A DNA stretch of 64,000 bases from Calditrichota bacterium (GTDB taxonomy: Bacteria > CLD3), in assembly GCA_008501735.1 (NCBI GenBank), contig QQUF01000038.1:21418-85417 (forward strand), given 5' to 3'. Positions 7,601 to 14,826 of the stretch are shown here, piece after piece (position 1 is the first letter of the stretch; the number at the start of each line of letters is the position of its first letter). Position numbers and translations under genes: made by a program. The notes below the pieces were generated by a model. It saw nothing but the letters and a program-made list of their open reading frames with translations. It was not told the DNA's origin and did no database searches.

Positions 7601-10270
7601 CCAACTTTCGGTTATTACTCATTTTTTGTAACAGGTCAAACTGTTTCTTACACTTTCCCGAGTGCAGGAATTTACACCGTCGAAGTGCAAACGGATTTTC
7701 CGAATCAGTGGACAGAGTGCAACGAAAACAATAACACTTTTTCTGTTCAAGTTACGGTTGTTGACAAAAAGCCTGACTTGCGAATTCTTTCACAACACAT
7801 TTCTCCAACCGAGTTAAATCCTGACGTGAATGAGCCGATTGGAATTTATCTTTCTTACGAAAACATCGGTGAAATCGCTTCTGACTCATTTTTTGTCCGT
7901 TGCCAAGTTGACGACATTCAGCTTGGAACAGACATTTTAGTTCCCGGACTTGCAGTTGGCGAAGACACAACAATCGCCGTAAACGCAACTTGGAATTCAA
8001 GTAATGCAGGAGCTCACATAATTCGCGGATTTGTGGATTTCTTTAACACAGTTGCAGAGTCAAACGAACTTAACAACGAAGCCTCACGAGCTGTGATTGT
8101 TGGGGAATCGCCGAATTTGAAGTTTACTTACTTGAATTTTAGTGACAACCTTCCCGAAATCGGCGACCAAATTACGATTAGTGCGGAAATTGTGAATGAA
8201 GGTGATTTGTCTTGCGATGCAGAGTTGATTTTTTCTTACCAAAATGATTTCGGAAACTTAGTTCCGATTGGAAATCAAACTGTAACAGTTCCGCAAAAAG
8301 ACACTTTGCAAATTAGTTTTCAGTGGACTGTTCTTGATTCGGTAACAACGATTAACGGAAAAATTGTGAATGCAAGTCCGCAAGAATTTAATCCTGATGA
8401 CAACGAAATTAACGAGCAACTCGGACCTGTTCCTTTTGTCCAAATGAGCATTTCCAAAACGTCTTTTGCGAAAGATTTTACCACTGGAAGTGGAGCTTTT
8501 GTAGATACTTTGGTAATTTCAAATTCTGGAACTGAAACTTTGAGTTACACAATTTTTTCAGCCTCGAATTTGATTAGCGAATCGAAAGGCTCGGGGAATG
8601 TGATTCCTTCTGGAACTGACACGGTTTTCGTAAGTCTTGGCAACGCTACAACCGATTTGGGAACTTACTATGGAACAATCGTTGTGAATTCAAACGACTT
8701 GAACGCAAGCCAAACTTTGATTCCTGTAACCTTAAATTATCACGGTTCAAAAATCGCAGTTGACATTTTGGGCGTGAACTTCGGAACAGTTTTTAACGGA
8801 ACGACAAACAGCGGACAAGTGAACATTTCTAATCTCGGAGATTTACCACTAACTGTAACTGGAATTGATGTTTTACAAAATTCACTTTCGGTTGACACTT
8901 CTGCTTTTGTCATTCAGCCAAACGCAATTCAGACTGTAAACGTTTCGTGGAAACCTTTAGGAACTGAATCTTTGCTTGAAGTTCTGACAATTCACAGTGA
9001 TGATTTTAACGACTCATTGGTAACTTTTACGGCAATTGGAAATTCTGTTGAAGCGGCACATTTTTTCAGTTTCGACCACTTGACAACCTTGCCAAACAAC
9101 TGGAATTCTAATGCAAGTGCAGGAAATCCTTGGCAGATTATGGACGAAGGAAACGGCGATAAATCCGTCCAAGCCGACGGAACAACAACGCTTGTTTCAA
9201 GCAAAAATAAAAATGGAAACCAAATTTTATCTTTGGTCGAAACAACTTTGGAAAGTCCAATTTATGATTTTACAAATTTCACAAATGTAAATTTAATGTT
9301 CTACCACAACTACATTTTGGGTTCTGAAATTTCTCCTGAAGGTGGTTTTGTTGAACTTTCGACTGACGGCGGAAACACTTTCCCGAACCAAATTGCTTAC
9401 TACAATTCTTCGACTTCAGGGAATGAAGATTTCGACATTTCGAGTTTGGTTAGTGGGCAGAGTGGAGTGCAAGTGCGTTTTAACTACAAAGTTTCAAACG
9501 GCGTTTCGTGGACGGTTGACGACTTTTTTATTGGAGACACAACGACTTTGATAAATGTTCCTCCAACACAAATCGACACTGTTTTGGTTCTCGGAACAAC
9601 TCTGACAAGTTTTGAACTTGGTTGGACTCCTTCTTACGACGTGAATTTTGACAGTTACGAGATTTTTTACGCTGAAACTTTCGACTTTGCGAATGCGGTA
9701 ATTTGGACTGTTGCGGAAGATTCTTTGCTTTCGGATTACCAAACGAACAACACGGAAATTCTGAATGTTTTCCCACGAACTTATTGGGTAAAAATGCGAG
9801 GAATTGACAAACTCGGAAACGTTAGTGCTTTTACAAATCCAATTCGAGTTGAGATGGACGGATTAATTTCTGGCTTTGAAATTTCAACTGTTGGAAGCCA
9901 AATTCAACTTTCTTGGGACGAGCCAAATTTCGCAGAACTTTTAATTTCTGGTTACAATGTTTACCGAAGTGAAGAAGCGGATTTTATCCCAAGTTTATTG
10001 AATCAAGTTACAACGAATGTTACGGACAATGACCTTTTTGCACCAAAAATTCAGTGGAACGAAACAGCGACACTTTCGGGAAGTGCTTACTTCTACTCCG
10101 TTACTGCAAACGGAACTGTGAGTTCGCCTGTTCTTAGTAATTCAGGTAATAAATTTGGGAAAAAAGGTTTCGTGAGTTCTTCGGCACAAAACCTTAGTAA
10201 GAAAATTGACCGAAGAAAAAGACAACTTGAAGTCAAAAAGATTTTAGAAAAAATGACAAGGCACAGATAA
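1649..10270 (+). CDS. Giant multidomain secreted adhesin-like protein
   Basis: This 2873-residue protein has a signal peptide (MKKLLLLFTILGVAAQSLFSQ). Four exact-length 75-residue repeats (DPGFGNG...RAKDENGLWS) follow at about 23-322, with a diverged fifth to about 395. Next come an FN3-like domain (395-480), a discoidin-like beta domain (485-640), PKD-like domains with WDFENDG or WDLNGDG motifs (645-1028), a LamG-like domain (1030-1230), seven CARDB-like units (about 1370-2260) separated in places by Ig-like strands, an Asp-box/HYDIN-like beta region (2260-2468), a jelly-roll domain (2470-2630) and two FN3 domains (2640-2835). The C-terminus is basic (KKIDRRKRQLEVKKILEKM) and lacks the type IX sorting domain of the next gene. 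These domains bind carbohydrate or protein ligands at cell surfaces, so adhesion is likely but inferred. Codons ending in C (GAC, AAC, TAC) are much commoner than in neighbouring genes. Confidence 0.85.
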   Translation: MKKLLLLFTILGVAAQSLFSQNIDYVEFFIDTDPGFGNGTNIPITISDSVEVNYNVDLNGISNGMHILNIRAKDENGLWSIHAKKFFLKEAISFNTQITELEHFFDSDPGFGNGANVPIPSGDSVLVNYTADLSSLSNGLHTLNIRAKDENGLWSHHTKKTFIKESISSNSLITELEYFFDSDPGFGNGMNIPISSGDSVLVNYVVDLTPVSNGFHNLNVRAKDENGLWSLLTKKSFLKESAISNPQITKLEYFIDNDPGFGFATNVPIPISDDVTKSFVVDLNGISDGIHKIQVRAKDENGLWSHLNKRLFLKETSQTAKNITKLEYYYTKDSSKSNRINYSSFTPSTDVNLFLSTDLTNLDANTNYTLHVIGKDENNVPSHYFKHDFTTEIGTPSIDNPTELFATNITSDSLVLNWAGTSYEFEIHQNGATIYSGSETNFKVTNLAPNSTYNFSVFGKALGTNTVSQDSILLTFTTPDSGNIIGTYTILDPTECDANYCFHDETNTQLTDGISASTPFNANLGNGSAYEWVGWTTNSSPEIIFDFTNIHYFYQLTIGTYQSTTENIFIPDSLQISYSEDGVNFTFSETLPTISSFTEDSHNTISFSLSGKPVGRFAKINFIKNTPIGTTLVDEIIFNGFPYLLPTANFVASNPSANCGTSVTFDAQTSTSGSGFGISNYQWDFENDGIFDANGQTVIYPITALADTVHLKITNSDGIESEITKNFSWSYTASAPIADAGKNYQVVEGYSLTLNASATTDLNENCGTESLSYTWDLNGDGIFGEANGETPTVSWATLSALNYFPQVPFTISVKVTDQDNLTSTASTSLTIFKDSPIANLLANPSSVTCSGVLELDASATIHPNSQRTIVQYDWDFENDGTYDFTNSNPLVNTSYNAFGTYTAKVKVTDDNGSSDSTTTTILVNLGNTQPIANAGGSYSLNAFNDLVLDGTASFDADSTCGDSIVSYKWDLNNDGIFGDVTGKTPTVYWSLISSLSVPGTYPISLKVTDTLGGNSVASTTLAISPSAGTMACFDGSSRIEVPNLINNQTAFTIEAWFNFTDNNSTRWIYGTGSGFTDVGIAVSSTSNNLAYYGKTATSSFVDQLGSISLTAGSWNHIAFVFDGTNWTGYLNGVQDFQITESGTVTTVSTQAFGQGNWNSGEGFLGELDELRIWDSAQTQAQIQARMNLPLLGNESNLVAYYNLNQISGPTVNDVSANGNSGTFVGTECFVPSTTPLSGSTTFTNNNPTLSFVGIGGFANSIVEPDTGSSETTFQFAIDYFDSDGDFPAIGFPKLLLDFNGDGDFLDNEDLNFTMFEENPSDTTVTNGKRYIYFANGLAESSNWKTQVIAQDVKGGSSSTAFLTEPYISNDLLDISIFANDINFSSLNPQVGDTVTISATVHNNSDFNAENFVVSLYEEDTFVSSYTIPSLSYHSQTTISWQHVFSVDNFYPMKIVLDESNVLTEDNELNNFAIRPVLVGNYVIPGNIVVQNDGLSPSTVYPYSTVRVFGNAQYSGVFGSDFDVSGATVNFQIVETGASFSGNTNGNGDFGIYFTAPTPGTYTIVGTVTDYTLTGNFGPLALTVLPLASGPDLHCEINLNNYSPIVGNTVSGTATVTNSGVEAAGAFNFRIANCEGLIANHTISGLAPNSSQTFNFTSTFPNVGGCSVSGFADNTNIVSELVETNNSSSKGVNVLPDQPDLTPSNSQIYGSYLTGSTVNLSAKIQNIGGIGSGQFDVNVYDNGTLIHTESISALAAQSQTSFSFSNTFTTLGNHAISVKVDEPIGSGFVTEWNENNNVYTGSINVYQLPPVSPNLTISGLSVNPATPTNPGSLDLIATISNNGSDGISVGDSIELNFTVNENGNSTTYTVLDTLGFAKKSSKQLTFTIPTPVFGNNHLYASVDPNNLVSESNENDNLLDRPLCWDFYNGDIPNSNLFWEVSHFSGEEVNLSLGLYNNGLYTGSTVESRFFVDGNFVGSDTETNITPTFGYYSFFVTGQTVSYTFPSAGIYTVEVQTDFPNQWTECNENNNTFSVQVTVVDKKPDLRILSQHISPTELNPDVNEPIGIYLSYENIGEIASDSFFVRCQVDDIQLGTDILVPGLAVGEDTTIAVNATWNSSNAGAHIIRGFVDFFNTVAESNELNNEASRAVIVGESPNLKFTYLNFSDNLPEIGDQITISAEIVNEGDLSCDAELIFSYQNDFGNLVPIGNQTVTVPQKDTLQISFQWTVLDSVTTINGKIVNASPQEFNPDDNEINEQLGPVPFVQMSISKTSFAKDFTTGSGAFVDTLVISNSGTETLSYTIFSASNLISESKGSGNVIPSGTDTVFVSLGNATTDLGTYYGTIVVNSNDLNASQTLIPVTLNYHGSKIAVDILGVNFGTVFNGTTNSGQVNISNLGDLPLTVTGIDVLQNSLSVDTSAFVIQPNAIQTVNVSWKPLGTESLLEVLTIHSDDFNDSLVTFTAIGNSVEAAHFFSFDHLTTLPNNWNSNASAGNPWQIMDEGNGDKSVQADGTTTLVSSKNKNGNQILSLVETTLESPIYDFTNFTNVNLMFYHNYILGSEISPEGGFVELSTDGGNTFPNQIAYYNSSTSGNEDFDISSLVSGQSGVQVRFNYKVSNGVSWTVDDFFIGDTTTLINVPPTQIDTVLVLGTTLTSFELGWTPSYDVNFDSYEIFYAETFDFANAVIWTVAEDSLLSDYQTNNTEILNVFPRTYWVKMRGIDKLGNVSAFTNPIRVEMDGLISGFEISTVGSQIQLSWDEPNFAELLISGYNVYRSEEADFIPSLLNQVTTNVTDNDLFAPKIQWNETATLSGSAYFYSVTANGTVSSPVLSNSGNKFGKKGFVSSSAQNLSKKIDRRKRQLEVKKILEKMTRHR
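1715..2614 (+). repeat. Four tandem 225-base repeats within the giant gene
   Basis: Units begin at 1715, 1940, 2165 and 2390, each exactly 225 bases (75 codons). The period was measured between the codons for the Asp that opens D(T/S/N)DPGFG, at 1739, 1964, 2189 and 2414. Each unit encodes a (F/Y)F(I/F)D..DPGFG strand pair, a central VNY segment and a conserved RAKDENGLWS ending. A fifth, diverged unit follows to about 2830 (GKDENNVPSH replaces the ending). The exact length indicates duplication of a folding unit. Confidence 0.9.
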
Positions 10271-10291
10271 TTCTGTAATTTTCTTGAGGCT

Positions 10292-10336
10292 GAAACCCTG
10301 AGTTAGTTAAACTGACTCAGGGTTTCTTGTTTGAAA
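10292..10336 (+). terminator. Rho-independent terminator after the giant gene
   Basis: GAAACCCTGAGT at 10292..10303 pairs with ACTCAGGGTTTC at 10315..10326. Four more inner pairs give a stem of about 16 pairs with a three-base loop. The downstream tract TTGTTTG is T-rich but interrupted. It lies 22 bases after the stop codon at 10270 and would end the transcript of the two genes upstream. Confidence 0.8.
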
Positions 10337-10411
10337 ATGTTTTGATTGCAAAATGAATAAAAAATGCTTTGATTAATTGAGAGTCATTTTGAAATTTAAA
10401 GGAAAAATAAA

Positions 10412-11890
10412 ATGAAAAATTTTGTAATCATTTTAGGAATCGTTGCCTTTTGTGGGCAAGTTTGTTTTGGACAAAGCTACCAAGATTATGTTTGGTTGAC
10501 TGATTGTGAGAGGTTAAGAGATGAGTTTGTACCTCCTGACTCAACAAATTTGATTTTTGAAGATTGTGGAAGTTCAGATAATTTTTTATTACTTAAGGGA
10601 CCAGATTGGATTCAAGGTAAAATGCATACAAATGATTTTTATTTCTTTGGTAGTAACAACCCTTCAGTAATTATTGCAGGTTGTGCAACAGCATCAAGTT
10701 TATATTATAAAAATCTTCCTGTTTCACCATCTTCTCTTCAATACCCTGAATTTCCAATTGCAAAAGTTAATTTTCTTGACCAGTGTAATTTGGGAGAAAA
10801 TGTCATTCAAGCTCCTCCTTTTTTCTTCGACAGTGAATTAAGTAATGACTTTATCTTTGATGCACAAAATGGTGGTTTGTTTCTATCAAGTGATTCGATA
10901 TTCACACAAAGAGTAGTTTTTGATACTACTGAAATAATTCTTCAATGGGCATTACAAATTGATTTAGACCAACTTGGTCCAAACGGAACTTGGGAAACCA
11001 TTAATATCTATCCTTATCCTCAAAATGGTGCTTTTTTAATAGAAGGAGATGTTTATGTAAGTGGAGTTATTAATGGAGATTTGACACTCGGAGCAACTGG
11101 AAATATTTTTATTGATAATGATCTAAAATATGAATGCTCTGACAGTACAGGATTAATTTTATCTCAAAACTGTGATGATAAGTTAGGGCTTGTTTCAGAA
11201 AAAAATATTTTATTAGAAACAAGACATATCGCAACTAACAAAGGCTATTCTTGGATAAATATTGATTCACTTTATGCACATAATAATCATCAAGAAGGAG
11301 TGATCATAAATGCTGCAATTATTGCTTTTGGTGAATCTTTTAAGGTTTTTACAGCAGACTTTCCTAGGTTTGAAGGAAGCCCTTTTCCGATATTAGGAAA
11401 TCATGGTAAGTTACATCTGTTGGGAACGATTGCTCAGAAAAGGAGAGGAATTTTAAATAGCGAAACATCAGGAGGATATGGAGGTGAAAAGTTTAGTTCA
11501 GGTTTAACAGGACCTCAAAGAGTTTTAATTTACGACGCACGTTTTGCAACTTCACCACCACAAAATTTTCCAGTAAAAGTTACTTCTGTTGAAGAAAGTT
11601 TTCAAACTCCATCAAATTTTCAACTTGAACAGAATTACCCAAATCCATTCAATCCAACAACTTCGATAAATTACGAATTAGGAATTACGAATTACGAGAA
11701 TGGTAAATTGGTAATTTTTAACATATTGGGTGAGAAGGTCAAAGAATTTGGTTTGACTGAGCAAAAGGGAAGTGTTGTTTGGAACGGCATAAACTTTAGA
11801 AACATTGAAGTTTCGAGTGGAGTTTATTTTTATAGACTTGAAACTGCAAGTGGATTCTCAAAAGTAAAGAAAATGGTGTTTTTAAAATAA
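10412..11890 (+). CDS. Type IX-secreted protein with DUF4900-like body
   Basis: The 492-residue product has a signal peptide (MKNFVIILGIVAFCGQVCFGQ) and ends in a complete type A type IX secretion sorting domain from about residue 405: FQLEQNYPNPFNP, then LVIFNILGEKV, VVWNG, SSGVYFYRLE and MVFLK. Such domains take proteins across the outer membrane and are usually removed on anchoring. The central part has a strand pattern (GDVYVSGVINGDLTLGATG, IFIDNDLKYE) like DUF4900 or pilus-related proteins in which a temporary oriented label of strands precedes IYIxDDI; that match is tentative. Several Cys residues could form disulfides. Short heptamer repeats are inserted in the sorting-domain coding sequence (11669..11696). 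It has terminators on both sides and is probably its own transcription unit. Confidence 0.8.
   Translation: MKNFVIILGIVAFCGQVCFGQSYQDYVWLTDCERLRDEFVPPDSTNLIFEDCGSSDNFLLLKGPDWIQGKMHTNDFYFFGSNNPSVIIAGCATASSLYYKNLPVSPSSLQYPEFPIAKVNFLDQCNLGENVIQAPPFFFDSELSNDFIFDAQNGGLFLSSDSIFTQRVVFDTTEIILQWALQIDLDQLGPNGTWETINIYPYPQNGAFLIEGDVYVSGVINGDLTLGATGNIFIDNDLKYECSDSTGLILSQNCDDKLGLVSEKNILLETRHIATNKGYSWINIDSLYAHNNHQEGVIINAAIIAFGESFKVFTADFPRFEGSPFPILGNHGKLHLLGTIAQKRRGILNSETSGGYGGEKFSSGLTGPQRVLIYDARFATSPPQNFPVKVTSVEESFQTPSNFQLEQNYPNPFNPTTSINYELGITNYENGKLVIFNILGEKVKEFGLTEQKGSVVWNGINFRNIEVSSGVYFYRLETASGFSKVKKMVFLK
11669..11696 (+). repeat. Four tandem heptamers inside the sorting-domain coding sequence
   Basis: The heptamer AATTACG occurs at 11669, 11683 and 11690, with the variant AATTAGG at 11676, all contiguous. 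It encodes the NYELGITNYE stretch, which lengthens the loop between the first two strands of the type IX sorting domain relative to the copy in the subtilase at 55421. A 7-base unit shifts frame with each copy, so copy-number change by slippage would alter the reading frame unless three units change together. Confidence 0.85.
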
Positions 11891-11898
11891 TAGAAACT

Positions 11899-11932
11899 AA
11901 AAAGCCTCACAAATTTTGTGAGGCTTTTTTAT
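11899..11932. terminator. Bidirectional rho-independent terminator
   Basis: AAAAAGCCTCACAAA at 11899..11913 pairs with TTTGTGAGGCTTTTT at 11915..11929, followed by further T. The stem is flanked by A-run and T-run, so it can work in both directions. It sits between the converging genes ending at 11890 (plus) and 11945 (minus). Confidence 0.92.
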
Positions 11933-11944
11933 AAGAAAATTTAT

Positions 11945-13261
11945 CTATTCGTAATAGTAGTCTAAACCTAAATGAGTAATCAAATCTTCGTCTTTTAAGA
12001 AACGAAGTGTGTTTTTTAATTTCATTAATTGAATGAAAATATCGTGTTCAGGGTAAAGGTTTGGAGCACAAACAGGGCTTTTGAAGTAGAAACTCAACCA
12101 TTCTTGAATTCCACCCATTTCGGCTCTACTTGCTAAGTCCATAAAAAGAACTAAGTCTAGAACTAAAGGTGCTGCAAGAATACTATCTCTACAAAGGAAA
12201 TCAACTTTGATTTGCATTGGATAACCTAACCAACCTGAAATGTCAATGTTATCCCAACCTTCTTTGTTATCGCCTCTTGGTGGATAGTAATTGATTCTTA
12301 CCTTGTGATAAAGTTTTCCGTAAAGGTCTGGGTAAAGGTCTGGTTGTAAAATTTGTTCTAAAACGCTGAGCTTTGAAACTTCTTTTGTTTTGAAAGAAGC
12401 AGGGTCGTCAAGAACTTCTCCGTCTCTGTTTCCTAAAATGTTTGTTGAAAACCAACCATCAAGTCCAAGCATTCTTGCTTTGAAACCTGGAGCTAAAATT
12501 GTCTTCATCAAAGTTTGACCTGTTTTGTAGTCTTTACCAGCTACAGGAACAACATTTTTCTTAGCCAAATCATCTAAAGCAGGAATATCAGCAGAAAGGT
12601 TTGGAGCTCCATTTGCAAAAGGAACACCTTCACAAATTGCTGCGTAAGCATACATCATACTTGGTGCAATATTCGGGTCGCTGTTTTTGAGACCTTCTTC
12701 AAATTTTTCGATTGTTGAATGAACGTCAGATTTTTCGATGTAAACTTCAGTGCTTCCACACCAAACCATTACTAATCTTTCACAGCCATTCTCTTTTTTG
12801 AAATTTCTAATATCTTCTCGAAGTTGATTTGCCAAGTGCCATTTATTTTCACCCGTTTTAACATTAGGTCCGTTAAGTAATTTTATGTAGTCATTGCTGA
12901 AAACAGCTTTCATTGGCTTTATTTGTTCTAGTTCGTCTTTGACTGAATTGAGTAAATCTTTTTCTAAAACTCCAGCCTTCATAGCAGCTTCGTAACAATT
13001 TTCTTCAAAAATATCCCAACCACCAAAAACCAAATCATCTAACTTTGGTAAATCAATAAAATCTTTAATTAATGGATTTTTACCTTCTGTTCTTTTACCG
13101 AGCCTGATTCTTCCCATTTGTGTTAAGCTTCCGATTGGTTTAGCATCTCCTTTACGAATTGCTAAAACACCAGCGATAAAAGTTGTACTAACAGCTCCTA
13201 ATCCAGGAAGCAAAACACCTAACTTGCCTTGAACAGGTTTTATATTTTTGTCTTTATTCAA
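11945..13261 (-). CDS. ino1: Inositol-3-phosphate synthase
   Basis: The 438-residue product matches myo-inositol-1-phosphate synthase, which converts glucose 6-phosphate to inositol 3-phosphate with bound NAD. Visible motifs are the N-terminal nucleotide-binding loop LLPGLGAVSTT, the segment MVWCGSTEVY, PVAGKDYKTGQTLMKT, GWFSTNILGNRDGEVL and the catalytic-core stretch KVDFLCRDSILAAPLVLDL. The length fits the bacterial form. The start is TTG at 13261, with GGAG eight bases upstream. It is the last gene of the purB-purC-psd-pssA-ino1 run, 79 bases after pssA with a hairpin between them. Its product would feed inositol lipids or a compatible solute such as di-myo-inositol phosphate; the window does not show which. 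Confidence 0.9.
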   Translation of the reverse strand: MNKDKNIKPVQGKLGVLLPGLGAVSTTFIAGVLAIRKGDAKPIGSLTQMGRIRLGKRTEGKNPLIKDFIDLPKLDDLVFGGWDIFEENCYEAAMKAGVLEKDLLNSVKDELEQIKPMKAVFSNDYIKLLNGPNVKTGENKWHLANQLREDIRNFKKENGCERLVMVWCGSTEVYIEKSDVHSTIEKFEEGLKNSDPNIAPSMMYAYAAICEGVPFANGAPNLSADIPALDDLAKKNVVPVAGKDYKTGQTLMKTILAPGFKARMLGLDGWFSTNILGNRDGEVLDDPASFKTKEVSKLSVLEQILQPDLYPDLYGKLYHKVRINYYPPRGDNKEGWDNIDISGWLGYPMQIKVDFLCRDSILAAPLVLDLVLFMDLASRAEMGGIQEWLSFYFKSPVCAPNLYPEHDIFIQLMKLKNTLRFLKDEDLITHLGLDYYYE

Positions 13262-13298
13262 TTTATTTCTCCAGAGAGTTTAATTTTGTAAAATATAC

Positions 13299-13320
13299 AT
13301 CTCGGCATAAACTGCGAGAT
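13299..13320. promoter_or_regulatory. Small hairpin between pssA and ino1
   Basis: ATCTCGGCA (13299..13307) and TGCGAGAT (13313..13320) form a stem with one bulged G and a five-base loop. On the minus strand it is followed by GTATATTTT, a weak T-rich tail. It could partly terminate transcription out of pssA or shape the leader of ino1. Confidence 0.35.
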
Positions 13321-13340
13321 TTTCAGATTGTTTAGAAAAA

Positions 13341-14171
13341 TTAATTTGTAGTGGTAGTAATTTCTTCTTCATCGTCTGTGTCTGTAAAAGCACTTAATAA
13401 TTTTTTGCCAAAGTAACTTACAATTGCCCAAAAAATGTAGAGCAAAGCGATAGGAAAAGCACCTTTTTGGAAACTAAAGAGAAACCAAATTGCAACAATT
13501 CCGATAACAATGCTTGCAGAAAAGAATTTACTTTTGACTGTTTTTGCACTGACACTCGAAACTTTGTAATAAGGAATGTGTGAAATCATTAATGATGAAA
13601 CCAAGATAATAGTTCCAGAAACAATGATTAAAATTGCCTCATTTGAAATGTTTTGTTCAATCATTGGTTTGACTTCAATAAAAAACAAAATAAATGTTAC
13701 AATTACAGTCGCAGAGGCAGGAATCGGAAGTCCAGTAAAGTATTGTTTAATCCCGTGAGATTCAGATTGATTTGCCATAACGTTGTAACGAGCGAGTCTG
13801 ACCGCTCCAAATGTTACTGGAAGTGAACAAATTGCTAACCCAAAAAATGTCAACCAAGAATTATTTGCAAAAGTGATTTCTTCAAAAAAGCAAAAGTAAA
13901 CAAGCATACTTGGTGCAAGTCCAAAAGAAGTAACATCTGCTAAAGAATCGAATTCAATTCCAAATTCACTTTCAGTGCCAAGCATTCTCGCAAATTTTCC
14001 ATCTAAAGCGTCAAAAAGTATTGCCAATAAAATTAGCCAACAAGCACTTTCAAAAATTCCACGAGAAGCAAAAATCACAGAAAGGAATCCACAAAGTAAA
14101 TTTCCAATTGTAAAAGCATTTGGAACTAATTTCTTTGTGTTGAGAAGTTTTAGTCTTCTTCTTTTTTTCAT
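13341..14171 (-). CDS. pssA: CDP-diacylglycerol-serine O-phosphatidyltransferase
   Basis: This 276-residue integral membrane protein carries the CDP-alcohol phosphotransferase signature, seen as DALDGKFARMLG followed by the G...D...D end of the motif (EFDSLAD) at about residues 50-80. The N-terminus (LVPNAFTIGNLLCGF) is typical of PssA, and about seven hydrophobic segments follow. The enzyme makes phosphatidylserine from CDP-diacylglycerol and serine. The next gene upstream, psd, overlaps it by 4 bases and encodes the decarboxylase that acts on its product, which supports serine as substrate. The C-terminal tail is acidic (DTDDEEE). Because ino1 is adjacent, an inositol-accepting CDP-alcohol transferase is the main alternative, but the motif context favours PssA. 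Confidence 0.85.
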   Translation of the reverse strand: MKKRRRLKLLNTKKLVPNAFTIGNLLCGFLSVIFASRGIFESACWLILLAILFDALDGKFARMLGTESEFGIEFDSLADVTSFGLAPSMLVYFCFFEEITFANNSWLTFFGLAICSLPVTFGAVRLARYNVMANQSESHGIKQYFTGLPIPASATVIVTFILFFIEVKPMIEQNISNEAILIIVSGTIILVSSLMISHIPYYKVSSVSAKTVKSKFFSASIVIGIVAIWFLFSFQKGAFPIALLYIFWAIVSYFGKKLLSAFTDTDDEEEITTTTN

Positions 14172-14812
14172 TTCAAAATGCCAATAATTGACTCACCAGC
14201 ACGAACTCGTTGTTTTGGTTTAACTTTTATTTCCGTGTCAACAGGAAGATAAATATCAACTCTTGAACCAAATTTTATCAAACCAAATCTATCACCTTGA
14301 GCAACTTCTTCATTTTCGCGAACTTTGCAAATTATCCGTCTTGCGATAAGTCCAGCAATTTGCTTGAAAACAACTGTTACTTTTTCTGATTTGATTCCGA
14401 TAACGGTTTGTTCATTTTTATCTGATGCTTTGTCATCAAAAGCTGCAAGGAATTCACCTTCCAAATATTTGTAAAAATTTACTTTACCTGAAATCGGAAT
14501 TCTGTTGACGTGGCAATCAAAGATGTTCATAAAAATCACGACAACTTTTGTTTTGCCATTTACAACATAAGGTTCGTCAATTTCTTTAACTTCCAAGATT
14601 TTTCCATCTGCTGGAGAAATTATGGAGTTAGCAACGTTTGGATTTTTTCTCTCAGGGTCTCTGAAAAACCAAAGAACCCAAGCAAAAACAATCCAGCAAA
14701 GTGTAGAAAGTCCGTTAAGGAGGTATGAATCAGGTACAAAAACAATTGAAAAAGAAAGAATGAATGAGACAACCAAAACAGAAAAGATTATTGGGTAGCC
14801 TTCTTTAGCCAA
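14168..14812 (-). CDS. psd: Phosphatidylserine decarboxylase, short (archaeal-type) form
   Basis: The 214-residue protein is of the short, roughly 210-residue decarboxylase class. Two N-terminal membrane segments lead into NSIISPADGKILEV. The FMNIFDCHVNRIPISGKV stretch holds the conserved His and Asn, and the self-cleavage site is at Gly-Ser in IKFGSRVDIYLP, where a pyruvoyl group forms. It decarboxylates phosphatidylserine to phosphatidylethanolamine. The start is TTG at 14812 with AGAGG five bases upstream; the next gene upstream, purC, ends 15 bases before it. The stop overlaps the pssA start by 4 bases (translational coupling). Confidence 0.92.
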   Translation of the reverse strand: MAKEGYPIIFSVLVVSFILSFSIVFVPDSYLLNGLSTLCWIVFAWVLWFFRDPERKNPNVANSIISPADGKILEVKEIDEPYVVNGKTKVVVIFMNIFDCHVNRIPISGKVNFYKYLEGEFLAAFDDKASDKNEQTVIGIKSEKVTVVFKQIAGLIARRIICKVRENEEVAQGDRFGLIKFGSRVDIYLPVDTEIKVKPKQRVRAGESIIGILK

Positions 14813-14826
14813 ATTAGCCTCTAAAT

